NCBI GenBank assembly: GCA_902537895.1
Contig: CACBCU010000001.1
Span: 1 to 55,086 of the forward strand
DNA from: an uncultured Pelagibacteraceae bacterium
GTDB taxonomy: Bacteria; Pseudomonadota; Alphaproteobacteria; Pelagibacterales; Pelagibacteraceae
Direction: 5' to 3'
DNA length: 55,086 nucleotides
Both the position numbers and the translations under genes were made by a program. The notes beneath the pieces are model-generated. The model saw nothing but the letters and a program-made list of their open reading frames with translations, was not told the origin of the DNA and did not search any database. The first letter of the stretch is position 1. Each line of letters begins with the position of its first letter. Shown here in pieces: positions 10,268 to 20,369 of the stretch.

Positions 10268-11607
10268 TTAAATTTCCACAGTGTTCTACCATTTTTGTCC
10301 TCTATTAAAACACCTTTGTCTGAAAGTTCATCTCGAATTCGATCAGCCTCTTTATAATCCTTATTTTCTCTAGCTTTATCTCTTAAGTTTATCATTTTTT
10401 CGATTTCAGACTCCCTTAATGAAACTCTGTTTTTTTTAAAATTATGCCACTGTTCACTAGTTTCATTTAATAAACCAATAAATTTACATGCTGATATAAA
10501 TAAATCTTTGTTATCACCTTTGATTGCTTTTTCATACAAGCCATGGAGATTAGCAATATAACCTGGAGTATTTAAATCTTCGAATAAAGGTTTCAATATT
10601 TCATCAGGGATTTTTATAGGTTTGAAATTTTCTAATTTTATTCGATACCATTTATCTAAAGTATTTTCACAATCAGTTAATAATTTATCGTTCCAATCTA
10701 AGGGTTGTCTATAATGTGCACTCATCAGCGCTAACCTGATTATTTGACCACTCATTTTTTTTCTAAAATCTTTTATTTTTAAAATATTACCTTGAGACTT
10801 AGCCATTTTTTCATTCGACATTGTTATAAAGGCATTATGAATCCAAAAGTTAGCAAAAACTTTTGTATCATTAGCACATCTTGATTGAGCAATTTCATTC
10901 TCGTGATGAGGAAAAATTAAATCAATACCACCACCATGAATATCAAATTCATCACCTAGAAGTTTTTTTGACATTGCGGAACATTCTAAATGCCATCCTG
11001 GTCTACCTGATCCCCAAGGAGAATCCCAAGAAGGTTCATCCTTAATTGATGGCTTCCATAATACGAAATCTTGAGAGTTTTTTTTGTTATCACTTATTTC
11101 AACTCTCGATCCTGCAATTAAATCCTCTAATTTTTTATTTGATAATTTTCCATACTCAGAAAATTTTTTTACGTCAAAATATACATGTTTATTATTTTCA
11201 TATGCATAACCTTTTTTAATTAAATTGTTAATCATTTGAATCATTATATCTATATGCTCTGTAGCTTTTGGCTGGTGAGTAGGTTCTTCACAATTTAAAA
11301 ATTTACAGTCTTCAAAAAAACTTTTAGTTATTTTTTGAGTTAATTCTTTTGTTGTTATTTTAAGTTTTTGTGAAGATAAAATAATTTTATCATCAATATC
11401 TGTGATGTTTCTTACATATGTGACTTTTGAAAAATTATTCTTTAAAATCTTAAAAAGAATATCAAATATAACTAGTGGTCTTGCATTACCAATATGTGGA
11501 TCGTCATAGACTGTTGGTCCACAAACATACATTCCAATATTTTTTTTTTGTATTGGAATGAATTGTTCTTTTTTATTTGTTAAATTGTTTGTTAAAAAAA
11601 TATCCAT
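10264..11607 (-). CDS. cysS: Cysteinyl-tRNA synthetase
   Basis: Charges tRNA-Cys in the cytoplasm. The 447 residues are near the family length of about 460. HIGN is at residues 38-41 and the KMSKS-type loop KMAKS at 267-271. The zinc ligands that confer cysteine selectivity are all present: Cys29, Cys209, His234 and Glu238. The C-terminal anticodon domain ends in GRTLWKFK. It is the first gene of the minus-strand run toward rpsD and overlaps cimA by four bases. Confidence 0.97.
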   Translation of the reverse strand: MDIFLTNNLTNKKEQFIPIQKKNIGMYVCGPTVYDDPHIGNARPLVIFDILFKILKNNFSKVTYVRNITDIDDKIILSSQKLKITTKELTQKITKSFFEDCKFLNCEEPTHQPKATEHIDIMIQMINNLIKKGYAYENNKHVYFDVKKFSEYGKLSNKKLEDLIAGSRVEISDNKKNSQDFVLWKPSIKDEPSWDSPWGSGRPGWHLECSAMSKKLLGDEFDIHGGGIDLIFPHHENEIAQSRCANDTKVFANFWIHNAFITMSNEKMAKSQGNILKIKDFRKKMSGQIIRLALMSAHYRQPLDWNDKLLTDCENTLDKWYRIKLENFKPIKIPDEILKPLFEDLNTPGYIANLHGLYEKAIKGDNKDLFISACKFIGLLNETSEQWHNFKKNRVSLRESEIEKMINLRDKARENKDYKEADRIRDELSDKGVLIEDKNGRTLWKFK

Positions 11608-11658
11608 TTCACTAGATTAAGAAATATACCTTATTTGATGATTTGTTAATCTAATTGA

Positions 11659-12396
11659 TTAACTAGGAATTTTGCATACTGGAATAGGCTCCATTTTATG
11701 CATATTTTGTTTTCTAATTTTTTCGTACTCTGCTTTATGCGGAGAATTAGGATTCTTCATTGCATCTTCTAAGGCTTGATAATCAAAACCTAACTGACCC
11801 TCGTCAGTTCTTCCATCATCCCAAAGACCATCTGTTGGAGCAGCATCGATAATCTCTTGCAATATCCCAAGTTCTTTTCCAATTTCCCAAACTTCAGTTT
11901 TGTTACAATCTGCTATTGGTGAAATATCAACTCCTCCATCTCCATATTTTGTATAAAATCCAACTCCAAAATCCTCTACTTTATTACCCGTTCCAACAAC
12001 TATTCCTTTATTGGCTGCTGCTACTTGGTAAAGAGTTGTCATTCTTAATCTTGCTCTCGAGTTTGCAAATCCATGCTCGTTCTCAAATTTATTTAATGTT
12101 GATGAAAATGTTTCAAATAATTTATCTAAACTTATAGTGTGTGCCTCTACATTTTTAAAATTTTTTAATAACCATTGTTGATGTTTTAAACTTAAATCAT
12201 GTTGGTTTTCTATTTGCTTTATAGGCATGGTCAAAACGATAGTTTTTAAGCCTGTCATCGCACTTAATGTACTTGATACTGACGAATCGATTCCTCCAGA
12301 AATACCAATTACCAAAGCTTGAGCTTTAGATGGCATTTGATCAACGTATGATTTGATCCAGTTCGATATATATTTTACTTTTTCTTTAGGACTCAT
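11659..12396 (-). CDS. nadE: NH3-dependent NAD+ synthetase
   Basis: Amidates deamido-NAD to NAD using ammonia. The 245 residues carry the N-type ATP pyrophosphatase P-loop SGGIDSS at residues 33-39. The deamido-NAD-binding segment GTGNKVEDFGVGFYTKYGDGGVD is followed by PIADCNKTEVW and the conserved PTDGLWDDGRTDE loop. There is no glutaminase domain, so it should use free ammonia or an unseen donor. It stands alone between cysS and the DAHP synthase gene, with gaps of 51 and about 40 bases. Confidence 0.95.
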   Translation of the reverse strand: MSPKEKVKYISNWIKSYVDQMPSKAQALVIGISGGIDSSVSSTLSAMTGLKTIVLTMPIKQIENQHDLSLKHQQWLLKNFKNVEAHTISLDKLFETFSSTLNKFENEHGFANSRARLRMTTLYQVAAANKGIVVGTGNKVEDFGVGFYTKYGDGGVDISPIADCNKTEVWEIGKELGILQEIIDAAPTDGLWDDGRTDEGQLGFDYQALEDAMKNPNSPHKAEYEKIRKQNMHKMEPIPVCKIPS

Positions 12397-12435
12397 AAAA
12401 TAATATTTAACAATCTTACGATTTAAAGCAATAGA

Positions 12436-13815
12436 TCAAGATGCCACTTGAATAGAATTTTTCGAATAGCTGCTATTCTTTTTAATCTCATCTGATATTA
12501 AAAATGCTAATTCTAAGGCTTGATCTGCATTAAGCCTAGGGTCACAATGAGTGTGGTATCTGCTTGACAAATCAGCATCAGAAATTTTTCTTGCACCACC
12601 AGTACATTCTGTCACATTTTGACCAGTCATTTCAATATGTAAGCCTCCTGCGTACGAACCCTCACTTTGGTGAACTGCAAATACATCTCTTACTTCTTTT
12701 AAAACCCTATTGAATGGTCTAGTTTTAAATCCAGTTGTAGATTTGATCGTGTTTCCATGCATTGGATCACAAGACCAAATTACATTCAAACCTTCTTTCT
12801 TAATCGTTCTTACAAGTTTTGGTAAAAATTTTTCAACTGAGTCGTGTCCAAATCTAGATATTAAAGTAATTTTGCCCTTTTCATTTTTCGGATTTATTAA
12901 ATTGCAAATTTTTACTATTTCCTCTGGTTTACTAGTTGGCCCACATTTGATTCCTATTGGATTTTCTATACCTCTACAAAATTCGACATGACCTCCATCT
13001 AACTGTCGCGTTCTATCACCAATCCACACAAAGTGAGCAGATGTGTCATGATATTCTCCAGTAGTAGAGTCTATTCTTGTCATGCTTTCCTCAAAAGGTA
13101 GATGTAAAGCCTCATGTGATGTCCAAAAATTGACTGTATACAATCTGTTATTAAAATCTGAAGTAATTCCACAAGCTGACATAAAAGCTAGTGCATCAGC
13201 AATCTTGTCTTCTAAATCCTTAAATTTTTTAGCTTGTGGACTTTTTTTTATATAATCTAAATTCCATAAGTGAACCTTGTTCAAGTCTGCAAAACCTCCT
13301 TTTGAAAATGCTCTTAACAAATTTAAAGTTGATGCAGATTGTGAGTAAGCTCTGAAAAGTCTTTTGGGGTCGTGCTCTCGTGCCTTTTTATTAAATTCAA
13401 TACCATTTACATTATCACCCAAATAACTAGGAAGTTCTAAATTTCCTTGTTTTTCAGTTGGTGCACTTCTTGGTTTGGCAAACTGACCTGCAATTCTTCC
13501 AAGCTTAATTACTGGCAATGATGCTGAATAGGTTAAAACCAATGACATTTGTAAAATCAGTTTAAAGGTATCTCTAATATTATCTGGATTAAATTCAGCA
13601 AAACTTTCGGCACAATCTCCTCCCTGAAGTAAAAAAGCATTACCATCTACTACTTCAGCAAGTTGTTGTTTTAAGTGTCTTGTCTCACCGGCGAAAACAA
13701 GTGGTGGAAAATTTTTTATTTTACCTAACACTTGTTCTAATTCTTTTTTATCTGAATATTCCGGAATGTGTTTTACCGGAAACTTTCTCCAACTATTTAT
13801 TTTCCAATTTTTCAT
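12436..13815 (-). CDS. 3-Deoxy-7-phosphoheptulonate synthase, class II
   Basis: First step of the shikimate pathway: PEP plus erythrose-4-P to DAHP. About 459 residues, the plant/actinobacterial class II type and unrelated in length to the roughly 350-residue AroG. Signatures include LQGGDCAESFAEF with a metal cysteine near residue 80, the GRIAGQFAKPRS loop near 125, WSCDPMHGNT near 350, and the C-terminal SDADLSSRYHTHCDPRLN. I chose the ATG at 13815, which has AGG six bases upstream, over an in-frame TTG at 13821. Confidence 0.95.
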   Translation of the reverse strand: MKNWKINSWRKFPVKHIPEYSDKKELEQVLGKIKNFPPLVFAGETRHLKQQLAEVVDGNAFLLQGGDCAESFAEFNPDNIRDTFKLILQMSLVLTYSASLPVIKLGRIAGQFAKPRSAPTEKQGNLELPSYLGDNVNGIEFNKKAREHDPKRLFRAYSQSASTLNLLRAFSKGGFADLNKVHLWNLDYIKKSPQAKKFKDLEDKIADALAFMSACGITSDFNNRLYTVNFWTSHEALHLPFEESMTRIDSTTGEYHDTSAHFVWIGDRTRQLDGGHVEFCRGIENPIGIKCGPTSKPEEIVKICNLINPKNEKGKITLISRFGHDSVEKFLPKLVRTIKKEGLNVIWSCDPMHGNTIKSTTGFKTRPFNRVLKEVRDVFAVHQSEGSYAGGLHIEMTGQNVTECTGGARKISDADLSSRYHTHCDPRLNADQALELAFLISDEIKKNSSYSKNSIQVAS

Positions 13816-13883
13816 ATTCAACCTGAAATTGTTGTATCAGAGTTTTATTAGTAATCAACTTAGAAGTAAAATATTTAGCAAAA

Positions 13884-14711
13884 TTAGCTAAAATCTAATT
13901 TATTTAATGCTTCTTTAGATACATACCACGCATCAAAACTTGTCAACTTTTTAAATATTCTTTCATAGTTTTTTGAGACCATCAATTCATCAATTTTACT
14001 ATGTAATTCAGTAAAATTATGCTCAACTGTGAATACTTTTGGTCTATAATTTTCAAAATTAAAAGACTCTAAGATTTTAAACTCAGACCCCTCGGTATCA
14101 ATTGAAATATATGATGGTGATGTATTATTAAAATATTCTTTAATAACATCATTTAACGAAATTGTTTCTACAGGAATAATTTTACCTGCTTTTTTTCTTA
14201 ACTTTGTATTTCCTGGTAAAGAATTTAAATCACTGTCAACATAATCATTCAGAGTAGAAAGTTCACCCCTATCCGACATAAAAAAATCTAAAATTTTTCC
14301 AGTCTCTGACCAAATACATTTTTTTATAATTTTTGTATATTTTCTATTTTTTTTTAATACTTCATGCCACTGTGGACTCGGTTCAGATAAAACACCGCTC
14401 CAATTTAAAGTATTTTCTAACATAAATGAATTAGACAACTCTAACCCATCTGTGGCACCAAATTCTAAAAATGTTTTATTAAATTGGTTTCCAATTACAA
14501 ATGATGCAAATACGTCTTGGTACAGTTGTGATTTAATACCTTTAACATTTTTAAAAAAATCAATAAATTTTTTTAAAAATATTTTATTTTCTTCTTCGAA
14601 TACATCTTGCTCAAAAGCTTGGTTTAATATTTCATAATCATTTATATTTTTATGACGTGCGGCAGAGGCTATATTCCAAAAGTTAGGTTTTTTGGTAAAA
14701 TTTATTTTCAC
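13884..14711 (-). CDS. FkbM family methyltransferase
   Basis: SAM-dependent methyltransferase of the FkbM family, usually acting on sugars, polysaccharides or secondary metabolites. Visible landmarks in the 275 residues are the glycine-rich SAM loop FLEFGATDGLELSNSF near residue 79, the acceptor-side SEPSPQWH, and YISIDTEGSEFKIL near residue 200, the most diagnostic FkbM segment. It lies six bases after glmS on the same strand, which suggests work on an amino-sugar-containing surface glycan. That link is inference. Confidence 0.82.
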   Translation of the reverse strand: MKINFTKKPNFWNIASAARHKNINDYEILNQAFEQDVFEEENKIFLKKFIDFFKNVKGIKSQLYQDVFASFVIGNQFNKTFLEFGATDGLELSNSFMLENTLNWSGVLSEPSPQWHEVLKKNRKYTKIIKKCIWSETGKILDFFMSDRGELSTLNDYVDSDLNSLPGNTKLRKKAGKIIPVETISLNDVIKEYFNNTSPSYISIDTEGSEFKILESFNFENYRPKVFTVEHNFTELHSKIDELMVSKNYERIFKKLTSFDAWYVSKEALNKLDFS

Positions 14712-14717
14712 GGACTA

Positions 14718-16538
14718 TTATTCAACTGTAACTGATTTAGCTAAATTTCTAGGCTTATCAATATCGTAACCTTTCTTTAATGCAGAATAATAAGCTAACT
14801 TTTGTAAAGGTATCGTTAAAAGAAATGGTAAAAGGTCTTCATTAGTTGTCTCGACCTCGATTGTTTCCCAAATATTTTCCGAAAATATTTCATTTTTACT
14901 TTTATTAGTAATCAGCAAAACTTTTGCTCCTCTAGCTATAACTTCCTGCATATTAGAAATAGTTTTTTTATAGTAATTATCTCTAGGCGCTAACACTACA
15001 ACTGGCATACCTTCCTCAATTAAAGCCAAAGGTCCATGTTTCATTTCTCCTGCTGGGTAACCTTCGGCGTGTACATAAGATAATTCTTTTAATTTTAATG
15101 CACCCTCTAATGCTATCGGATATGAAAAACCTCTACCTAAAAACATAGAACCTTTTGCTTCATTAAAAGTGCTGGAAATATTCTGTATTTTATTATCTAT
15201 CAACAAAGTTTGTTCGACTAATTTTGGTAAATTTTTTAATTCCTTTAATTTTTTGGAAAATTCTTTTTTATTAATATCTCCTCTAATTAACCCAAGTTTT
15301 AAAGAAAAAATGTATAATATCAACAACTGACCTAAAAAGGCTTTTGTCGAAGCAACACCTATCTCCATGCCACAGTGTATCGGTAAAACAAATTTGGAGT
15401 CTCTTGCTATTGAACTTTCAATTACATTAACAACACCACAAGTTTTCATACCATTTTTATTACATAAATCTAAAGCCGCATAAGTATCTGCAGTTTCACC
15501 TGATTGTGATACAAAAATATATAAACTATCTTTTTTAAATCTATTTTTCCTGTACCTAAATTCTGAAGCTATATCTACACTCACATCTAAAAAGGTTAAT
15601 TCCTCAAACCAGTATTTGGCCATTAAACACGAATGATATGCTGTGCCACATCCTATCAATGTTATTGAGGAAATATCTTCAGCCTTCCAAGGAAGATTGA
15701 ATATATTAATGTCGTTGTTTGCTGTATCCAAGTATTCTTTGATTGCATTTTTTATTGAAATTGGTTGTTCATCTATCTCTTTTGCCATAAAATGTTTGTA
15801 GTCACCTTTGTCATATTTTTGGTTTTCACTAGATAACTCTAAAACTTTTTTATTTATTTTTTTTCCCTTCTCATCAAAAAATTCCACTAAATCTTTTTTA
15901 ATCACACAAAATTCGCCATCATTTAGATAAGTAATTTTGTTTGTCATAGATTTCAAAGCATAAGAGTCTGAACCTAAATAATTTTCATTTGGACCATAAC
16001 CAACAGCTAATGGTGAACCTCTTCTAGCACCTATTATTAAATCTGGATGATCTTTAAAAATAATTCCCAGAGCAAAACTTCCATGAAGTAATTTTAAAGT
16101 TTTTTTTATAGAGTTTATTATATTTTCTGTTTTTAAATGCTCTGTTATTAAATGGACAATAACCTCTGTATCTGTTTGAGATTTAAATTTGTGTCCTTTC
16201 CCAATTAAAAATTTTTTCAAAATAGTTGAATTTTCAATAATACCATTATGTACCACTGAAACATTTTGGGAAGAATGCGGATGAGCATTCAAGCTACTGG
16301 GTATTCCATGAGTTGCCCATCTAACATGACCAATGCCTATAGTTCCCTCCATTTTTTGAACAAGTAAATTTTTTTCTAAATTATCTACCCTGCCCTCGGA
16401 TTTAATTTCATTAATCAAACCGTAAGATAAAGTGGCTATTCCTGCTGAGTCATAACCCCTATACTCTAATTTTTTTAAAGAACTAATTATCGCTGATGAT
16501 ACTGGCTTGTAACTATTAATTCCAATAATTCCACACAT
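14718..16538 (-). CDS. glmS: Glutamine-fructose-6-phosphate aminotransferase (isomerizing)
   Basis: Makes glucosamine-6-P, the committed step to UDP-GlcNAc for peptidoglycan and LPS. The 606 residues are full length. Cys2 in MCGIIG is the glutaminase nucleophile after methionine removal, followed by VRWATHG and HNGIIEN. Two SIS domains follow; SQSGETADT near residue 345 binds sugar phosphate. The C-terminus KPRNLAKSVTVE is the usual one. It overlaps the upstream GlmU-like gene by one base, so acetyl acceptor and product enzymes are coupled. Confidence 0.97.
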   Translation of the reverse strand: MCGIIGINSYKPVSSAIISSLKKLEYRGYDSAGIATLSYGLINEIKSEGRVDNLEKNLLVQKMEGTIGIGHVRWATHGIPSSLNAHPHSSQNVSVVHNGIIENSTILKKFLIGKGHKFKSQTDTEVIVHLITEHLKTENIINSIKKTLKLLHGSFALGIIFKDHPDLIIGARRGSPLAVGYGPNENYLGSDSYALKSMTNKITYLNDGEFCVIKKDLVEFFDEKGKKINKKVLELSSENQKYDKGDYKHFMAKEIDEQPISIKNAIKEYLDTANNDINIFNLPWKAEDISSITLIGCGTAYHSCLMAKYWFEELTFLDVSVDIASEFRYRKNRFKKDSLYIFVSQSGETADTYAALDLCNKNGMKTCGVVNVIESSIARDSKFVLPIHCGMEIGVASTKAFLGQLLILYIFSLKLGLIRGDINKKEFSKKLKELKNLPKLVEQTLLIDNKIQNISSTFNEAKGSMFLGRGFSYPIALEGALKLKELSYVHAEGYPAGEMKHGPLALIEEGMPVVVLAPRDNYYKKTISNMQEVIARGAKVLLITNKSKNEIFSENIWETIEVETTNEDLLPFLLTIPLQKLAYYSALKKGYDIDKPRNLAKSVTVE

Positions 16539-17161
16539 TATTTTTTTCTTGTTTTGTAATTCTTAACTTCTTTTTGTTCACTTCTTGTTAAAGCCAAAGA
16601 TTTTCTTTTCACATTTCTTGTTATAACAGATCCTGCTCCAATTATACTATCTCTGCCAATAGTTATCGGAGCTACAAGTGATGAGTTTGATCCTATAAAT
16701 ACTTTATCTTCTATATTAGTTACGTATTTTTTTTCTCCATCATAATTGCAAGTGATTGTTCCTGCCCCAATATTCACAGATTTACCTATCTTGCTATCAC
16801 CAATGTATGTTAAATGATTTACCTTTGACTTTTTACCAATTACACTTTTTTTAACTTCTACGAAATTTCCAACTTTTGAACCTTCTTTTAAAATTGTATT
16901 AGGTCTTATTCTTGCATAAGGTCCAATTTCAACTTTATTCTCAATTTGACATGACTCAAGATGAGAAAAAGATTTAATTACAACATTATTTCCAATTTTT
17001 ACTTTAGAACCAATCACAACATAAGGCTCGATTATTACATTTTTCCCTATTTGAGTATCATTGGAAAAAAAGATTGTTTCAGGACCAATCATTTTTACAC
17101 CTGATTTCAAAAACTTGTTTCTTAAATTAGTTTGAGAATTTTTTAAATTAAGCTGTTTCAT
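16538..17161 (-). CDS. GlmU-like glucosamine-1-phosphate N-acetyltransferase, acetyltransferase domain only
   Basis: The 207-residue protein aligns by eye to the C-terminal left-handed beta-helix half of GlmU. It has many hexapeptide repeats (IGxxV/I) and the acetyltransferase residues matching E. coli Arg333, Lys351, His363, Tyr366 and Asn377: Arg86, Lys104, His116, Tyr119 and Asn130. [13 protein letters not shown] is diagnostic. The N-terminal pyrophosphorylase domain of about 230 residues is absent, and there is no remnant in the 71 bases upstream. Predicted role: acetyl-CoA-dependent acetylation of GlcN-1-P, with the uridylyltransferase supplied from elsewhere. Confidence 0.85.
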   Translation of the reverse strand: MKQLNLKNSQTNLRNKFLKSGVKMIGPETIFFSNDTQIGKNVIIEPYVVIGSKVKIGNNVVIKSFSHLESCQIENKVEIGPYARIRPNTILKEGSKVGNFVEVKKSVIGKKSKVNHLTYIGDSKIGKSVNIGAGTITCNYDGEKKYVTNIEDKVFIGSNSSLVAPITIGRDSIIGAGSVITRNVKRKSLALTRSEQKEVKNYKTRKK

Positions 17162-17232
17162 CTTTTAAAATCTTTATATTATGTATATATGTTTCTTAAT
17201 TCACAAAATATTTCTTAAAAATACTTTTAGAT

Positions 17233-17916
17233 ATGAAACAAAAATTTACAATTTTATTTGATTTAGATGGAACTTTAGTTGATACAGCTCCAGATCTTAT
17301 GCGTGCTCACAACCACGTAATGAAAAAATTTGGTTATCCGACAAAATCAACTGAGGAAATAAGAAATCTTGTTGGACAAGGAGCTGGTGCAATGCTTGGG
17401 CGATCTATCTGGGGGCAAGCTAAAAAAGAATTTGGAAAAGTTCAAGATGATAAAATTAAAAAAGAAATGGTAAAAGATTTTGTAGATTTTTATGGAAAGA
17501 ACATTGTTAATGAAAGTACATTAATAAATGGTGTTAAAGATTTTTTAAAATGGTCAAAAAAAAATGATATATCCATGGCAGTTTGTACTAATAAACAAGA
17601 GCATTTAGCTATTGATCTTCTAAAAAAAATCGGAATTTATGATTTTTTTGAATATGTAGCTGGGCATAATACTTTTGATTATTGCAAACCTGACCCAAGG
17701 CATTTAACCTCTGTAATTGAGATACTTAATGGAAATTTAAAAAAATCACTAATGATTGGGGACAGCGAAACAGATGCTAATGCAGCAAAAAGTGCTGACA
17801 TTCCTATTATTTTACTTGAAGATGGATACACTGAAAAAAATACAACTGAAATTTACCACAATCATTTAATAAAAGACTTTGTGGGCATAGAAAAAATAGT
17901 ATCAAAATATCTTTAA
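17233..17916 (+). CDS. gph: HAD-family phosphoglycolate phosphatase
   Basis: Haloacid dehalogenase phosphatase, probably acting on 2-phosphoglycolate. The 227 residues carry motif I FDLDGTLVD (nucleophile Asp10, acid Asp12). Motif II is in AVCTNK near residue 115, a lysine in YCKPDPRH near residue 152, and motif IV is GDSETDANAA near residue 176. The cap domain lies between motifs I and II, as in Gph. It is divergent from the GlmU-like gene; I recall a similar gph/glmU/glmS neighbourhood in other alphaproteobacteria. Substrate assignment is by similarity only. Confidence 0.85.
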   Translation: MKQKFTILFDLDGTLVDTAPDLMRAHNHVMKKFGYPTKSTEEIRNLVGQGAGAMLGRSIWGQAKKEFGKVQDDKIKKEMVKDFVDFYGKNIVNESTLINGVKDFLKWSKKNDISMAVCTNKQEHLAIDLLKKIGIYDFFEYVAGHNTFDYCKPDPRHLTSVIEILNGNLKKSLMIGDSETDANAAKSADIPIILLEDGYTEKNTTEIYHNHLIKDFVGIEKIVSKYL

Positions 17917-17970
17917 TATTGATTATTTTATTTTAACTATTACAAACAGACCCGATAATTAGGAGTTATT

Positions 17971-19473
17971 TTGATAGTACATAAAGTAAAAGTTTATCCG
18001 TCTAAAATTCATTTACCAAAAAAAAAGCAACTTGCATGGAAAATCGCTGAAATAGCCAGTGATAATGCTAAGCTAAATAAAGATGCAATTGAAATGGTTA
18101 TTAATAGAATTATAGATAATGCATCAGTTGCAATTGCGTCTTTAAACAGAAGACCAGTAGTGTCATCTAGAGAAATGGCTTTAAAACATTTAAGAAAAAA
18201 CGGCGCAACACTGTTTGGTGTTAACAAAAAATTAAAATTTGATTGTGAATGGGCCGCATGGTCAAATGGAACAGCTGTTAGAGAACTCGATTTCCATGAC
18301 ACTTTTTTAGCAGCAGATTACAGTCATCCTGGAGACAACATTCCTCCATTAATAAGTGTAGCACAACAAAATAAAAAAAATGGATTAGACCTTTTAAGAG
18401 GAATTATAACAGCTTATGAAGTGCAAGTTAATTTAGTTAAAGGTATATGTTTGCACAAACATAAAATTGATCATATTGCTCACCTAGGACCTAGTGTAGC
18501 TGCTGGAATTGGATCATTGCTTAAATTAAATACTGAAACAATTTATCAAGCGGTTCAACAAGCTTTGCACACGACTATATCTACAAGACAATCTCGAAAA
18601 GGTGAAATCTCTAGTTGGAAAGCATATGCACCAGCACATGCTGGTAAACTAGCAATAGAAGCTGTGGACAGGGTTATGCGTGGAGAAGGAGCACCAAGTC
18701 CGATTTATGAGGGAGAAGATAGTGTTATTGCAAGAATTTTGGATGGTAAAAAAGCCCTGTATAAAGTTCCTTTACCAAAAAAAGGTGAGGTTAAAAAAGC
18801 AATTCTTGAAACTTATACAAAAGAATATTCAGCAGAATATCAATCACAAGCGTTAATTGATTTAGCAAAAAAGTTAAGAAAGAAAGTACAAAATTTAAAT
18901 CAAATAAGAAAAATTGATATTTATACAAGTCATCATACTCATTATGTAATCGGAACTGGTGCAAATGATCCCCAAAAAATGGATCCAAATGCAAGTAGAG
19001 AAACTTTAGATCACTCAATAATGTATATTTTTGCTGTTGCTTTAGAGGATGGAAACTGGCACCACATAAAATCTTACACTAAATCCAGGGCTAACAAAAA
19101 AAGTACAATAAAAATTTGGAGATCTATAAAAACTCATGAAGATAAAAAATGGACTAAAAAATACCATAATTCAGACTTTAAAAAGAAGGCTTTTGGTGCA
19201 AAAGTAATAATAACCTTAAAGAATGGTAAAAAAATTTCAGAACAACAGGAGGTAGCTGATGCACATCCATATGGACTACGTCCATTTAAAAGAAAAAATT
19301 ATATCAATAAGTTTTTAACTTTAACTGAAAATATATTAACTAAAAAAGAAAGTGATAGATTTTTAAGAATTGTTCAGAATTTAAAAAAATTAAAGTCAGG
19401 TCAATTGGATAATTTAAATATAGAAGTCAAAAAAAATAGACTTAAGAAAAATTTAAAAAAAGGTATATTTTAA
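17971..19473 (+). CDS. prpD: 2-Methylcitrate dehydratase, MmgE/PrpD family
   Basis: Dehydrates 2-methylcitrate to 2-methylaconitate in propionyl-CoA catabolism. The 500 residues show MmgE/PrpD features: [17 protein letters not shown] near residue 91, [12 protein letters not shown], and the [13 protein letters not shown] block near residue 211. The start is TTG at 17971, supported by an AGGAG five bases upstream (17961-17965); no ATG fits as well. It overlaps prpB by one base, so the three methylcitrate genes form one operon. Confidence 0.9.
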   Translation: MIVHKVKVYPSKIHLPKKKQLAWKIAEIASDNAKLNKDAIEMVINRIIDNASVAIASLNRRPVVSSREMALKHLRKNGATLFGVNKKLKFDCEWAAWSNGTAVRELDFHDTFLAADYSHPGDNIPPLISVAQQNKKNGLDLLRGIITAYEVQVNLVKGICLHKHKIDHIAHLGPSVAAGIGSLLKLNTETIYQAVQQALHTTISTRQSRKGEISSWKAYAPAHAGKLAIEAVDRVMRGEGAPSPIYEGEDSVIARILDGKKALYKVPLPKKGEVKKAILETYTKEYSAEYQSQALIDLAKKLRKKVQNLNQIRKIDIYTSHHTHYVIGTGANDPQKMDPNASRETLDHSIMYIFAVALEDGNWHHIKSYTKSRANKKSTIKIWRSIKTHEDKKWTKKYHNSDFKKKAFGAKVIITLKNGKKISEQQEVADAHPYGLRPFKRKNYINKFLTLTENILTKKESDRFLRIVQNLKKLKSGQLDNLNIEVKKNRLKKNLKKGIF

Positions 19474-20369
19474 TGCATTTTATTGAAAAAAAACCAAATC
19501 AAAAAAGAGAAGATTTTGATAAAAAATTAAAATCAAATAAGATTTTAAGAGTTCCTGGTGCTTATAATCCTTTAACAGCAAAACTTATAGAGGAAATTGG
19601 GTATGACGCGGTTTATGTTTCGGGTGGTGTTATGGCCAATGATCTTGGTTTTCCTGATATTGGATTAACAACATTGCAAGATGTAAGTACAAGATCATAT
19701 TTAATATCTAGAGTTACAAATCTTCCAACCATTGTAGATATAGATACTGGTTTTAAATCTTGTAAAGAAACAATTGAAACTTTTGAGGAATTTGGAATTT
19801 CATCTGTTCATCTTGAGGATCAGATTGAGAGGAAAAGATGTGGTCATCTAGATAATAAAGAACTTATTTCTACTGATGCAATGGTTAAAAAAATTAAGGA
19901 ATGTGTATCAGCCAGAAAAGATAAGAATTTTAAAATTATAGCTAGATCAGATGCAAAAAGTGTAGAGGGAATAGATAAAATGATTGATAGATGTAAAGCT
20001 TATGTCGATGCTGGAGCTGAAATTATTTTTCCAGAAGCTTTACACGATGAAAAAGATTTTGAAAAAGTAAGAAAAGAACTTTCGTGCTATTTGCTAGCAA
20101 ATATGACTGAATTTGGAAAAACTAAGTTGTTCAATTTTAAAGAATTAGAACAATTTGGTTATAATATAGTTATTTATCCTGTCACCACTCAAAGATTAGC
20201 GATGAAAAATGTTGAAGATGGATTAAGAGACATTTATGCAAATGGACACCAAAACAATATTATAGATAAAATGCAAACAAGAAAAAGGTTATACGAGCTT
20301 GTAGATTATGAAAAATATAATAGTTTAGATGAAACTATCTATAATTTTAATACTGATGGACATGAATAA
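19473..20369 (+). CDS. prpB: 2-Methylisocitrate lyase
   Basis: Cleaves 2-methylisocitrate to pyruvate and succinate. The 298 residues contain the isocitrate-lyase-superfamily active site K121-R-C-G-H125 with catalytic Cys123, and the metal aspartates in VDIDTGF (Asp89, Asp91). The segment FPDIGLTTLQD near residue 60 is typical of PrpB rather than true isocitrate lyase, which is longer and has a different specificity loop. One-base overlaps on both sides (TAATG) couple it to prpD and prpC. Confidence 0.94.
   Translation: MHFIEKKPNQKREDFDKKLKSNKILRVPGAYNPLTAKLIEEIGYDAVYVSGGVMANDLGFPDIGLTTLQDVSTRSYLISRVTNLPTIVDIDTGFKSCKETIETFEEFGISSVHLEDQIERKRCGHLDNKELISTDAMVKKIKECVSARKDKNFKIIARSDAKSVEGIDKMIDRCKAYVDAGAEIIFPEALHDEKDFEKVRKELSCYLLANMTEFGKTKLFNFKELEQFGYNIVIYPVTTQRLAMKNVEDGLRDIYANGHQNNIIDKMQTRKRLYELVDYEKYNSLDETIYNFNTDGHE

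Noticed and set aside
16538..17232. glmU damaged by frameshift
   Set aside because: No remnant of the pyrophosphorylase domain in any frame of the 71 bases upstream before the divergent gph; the ORF has a clean start.
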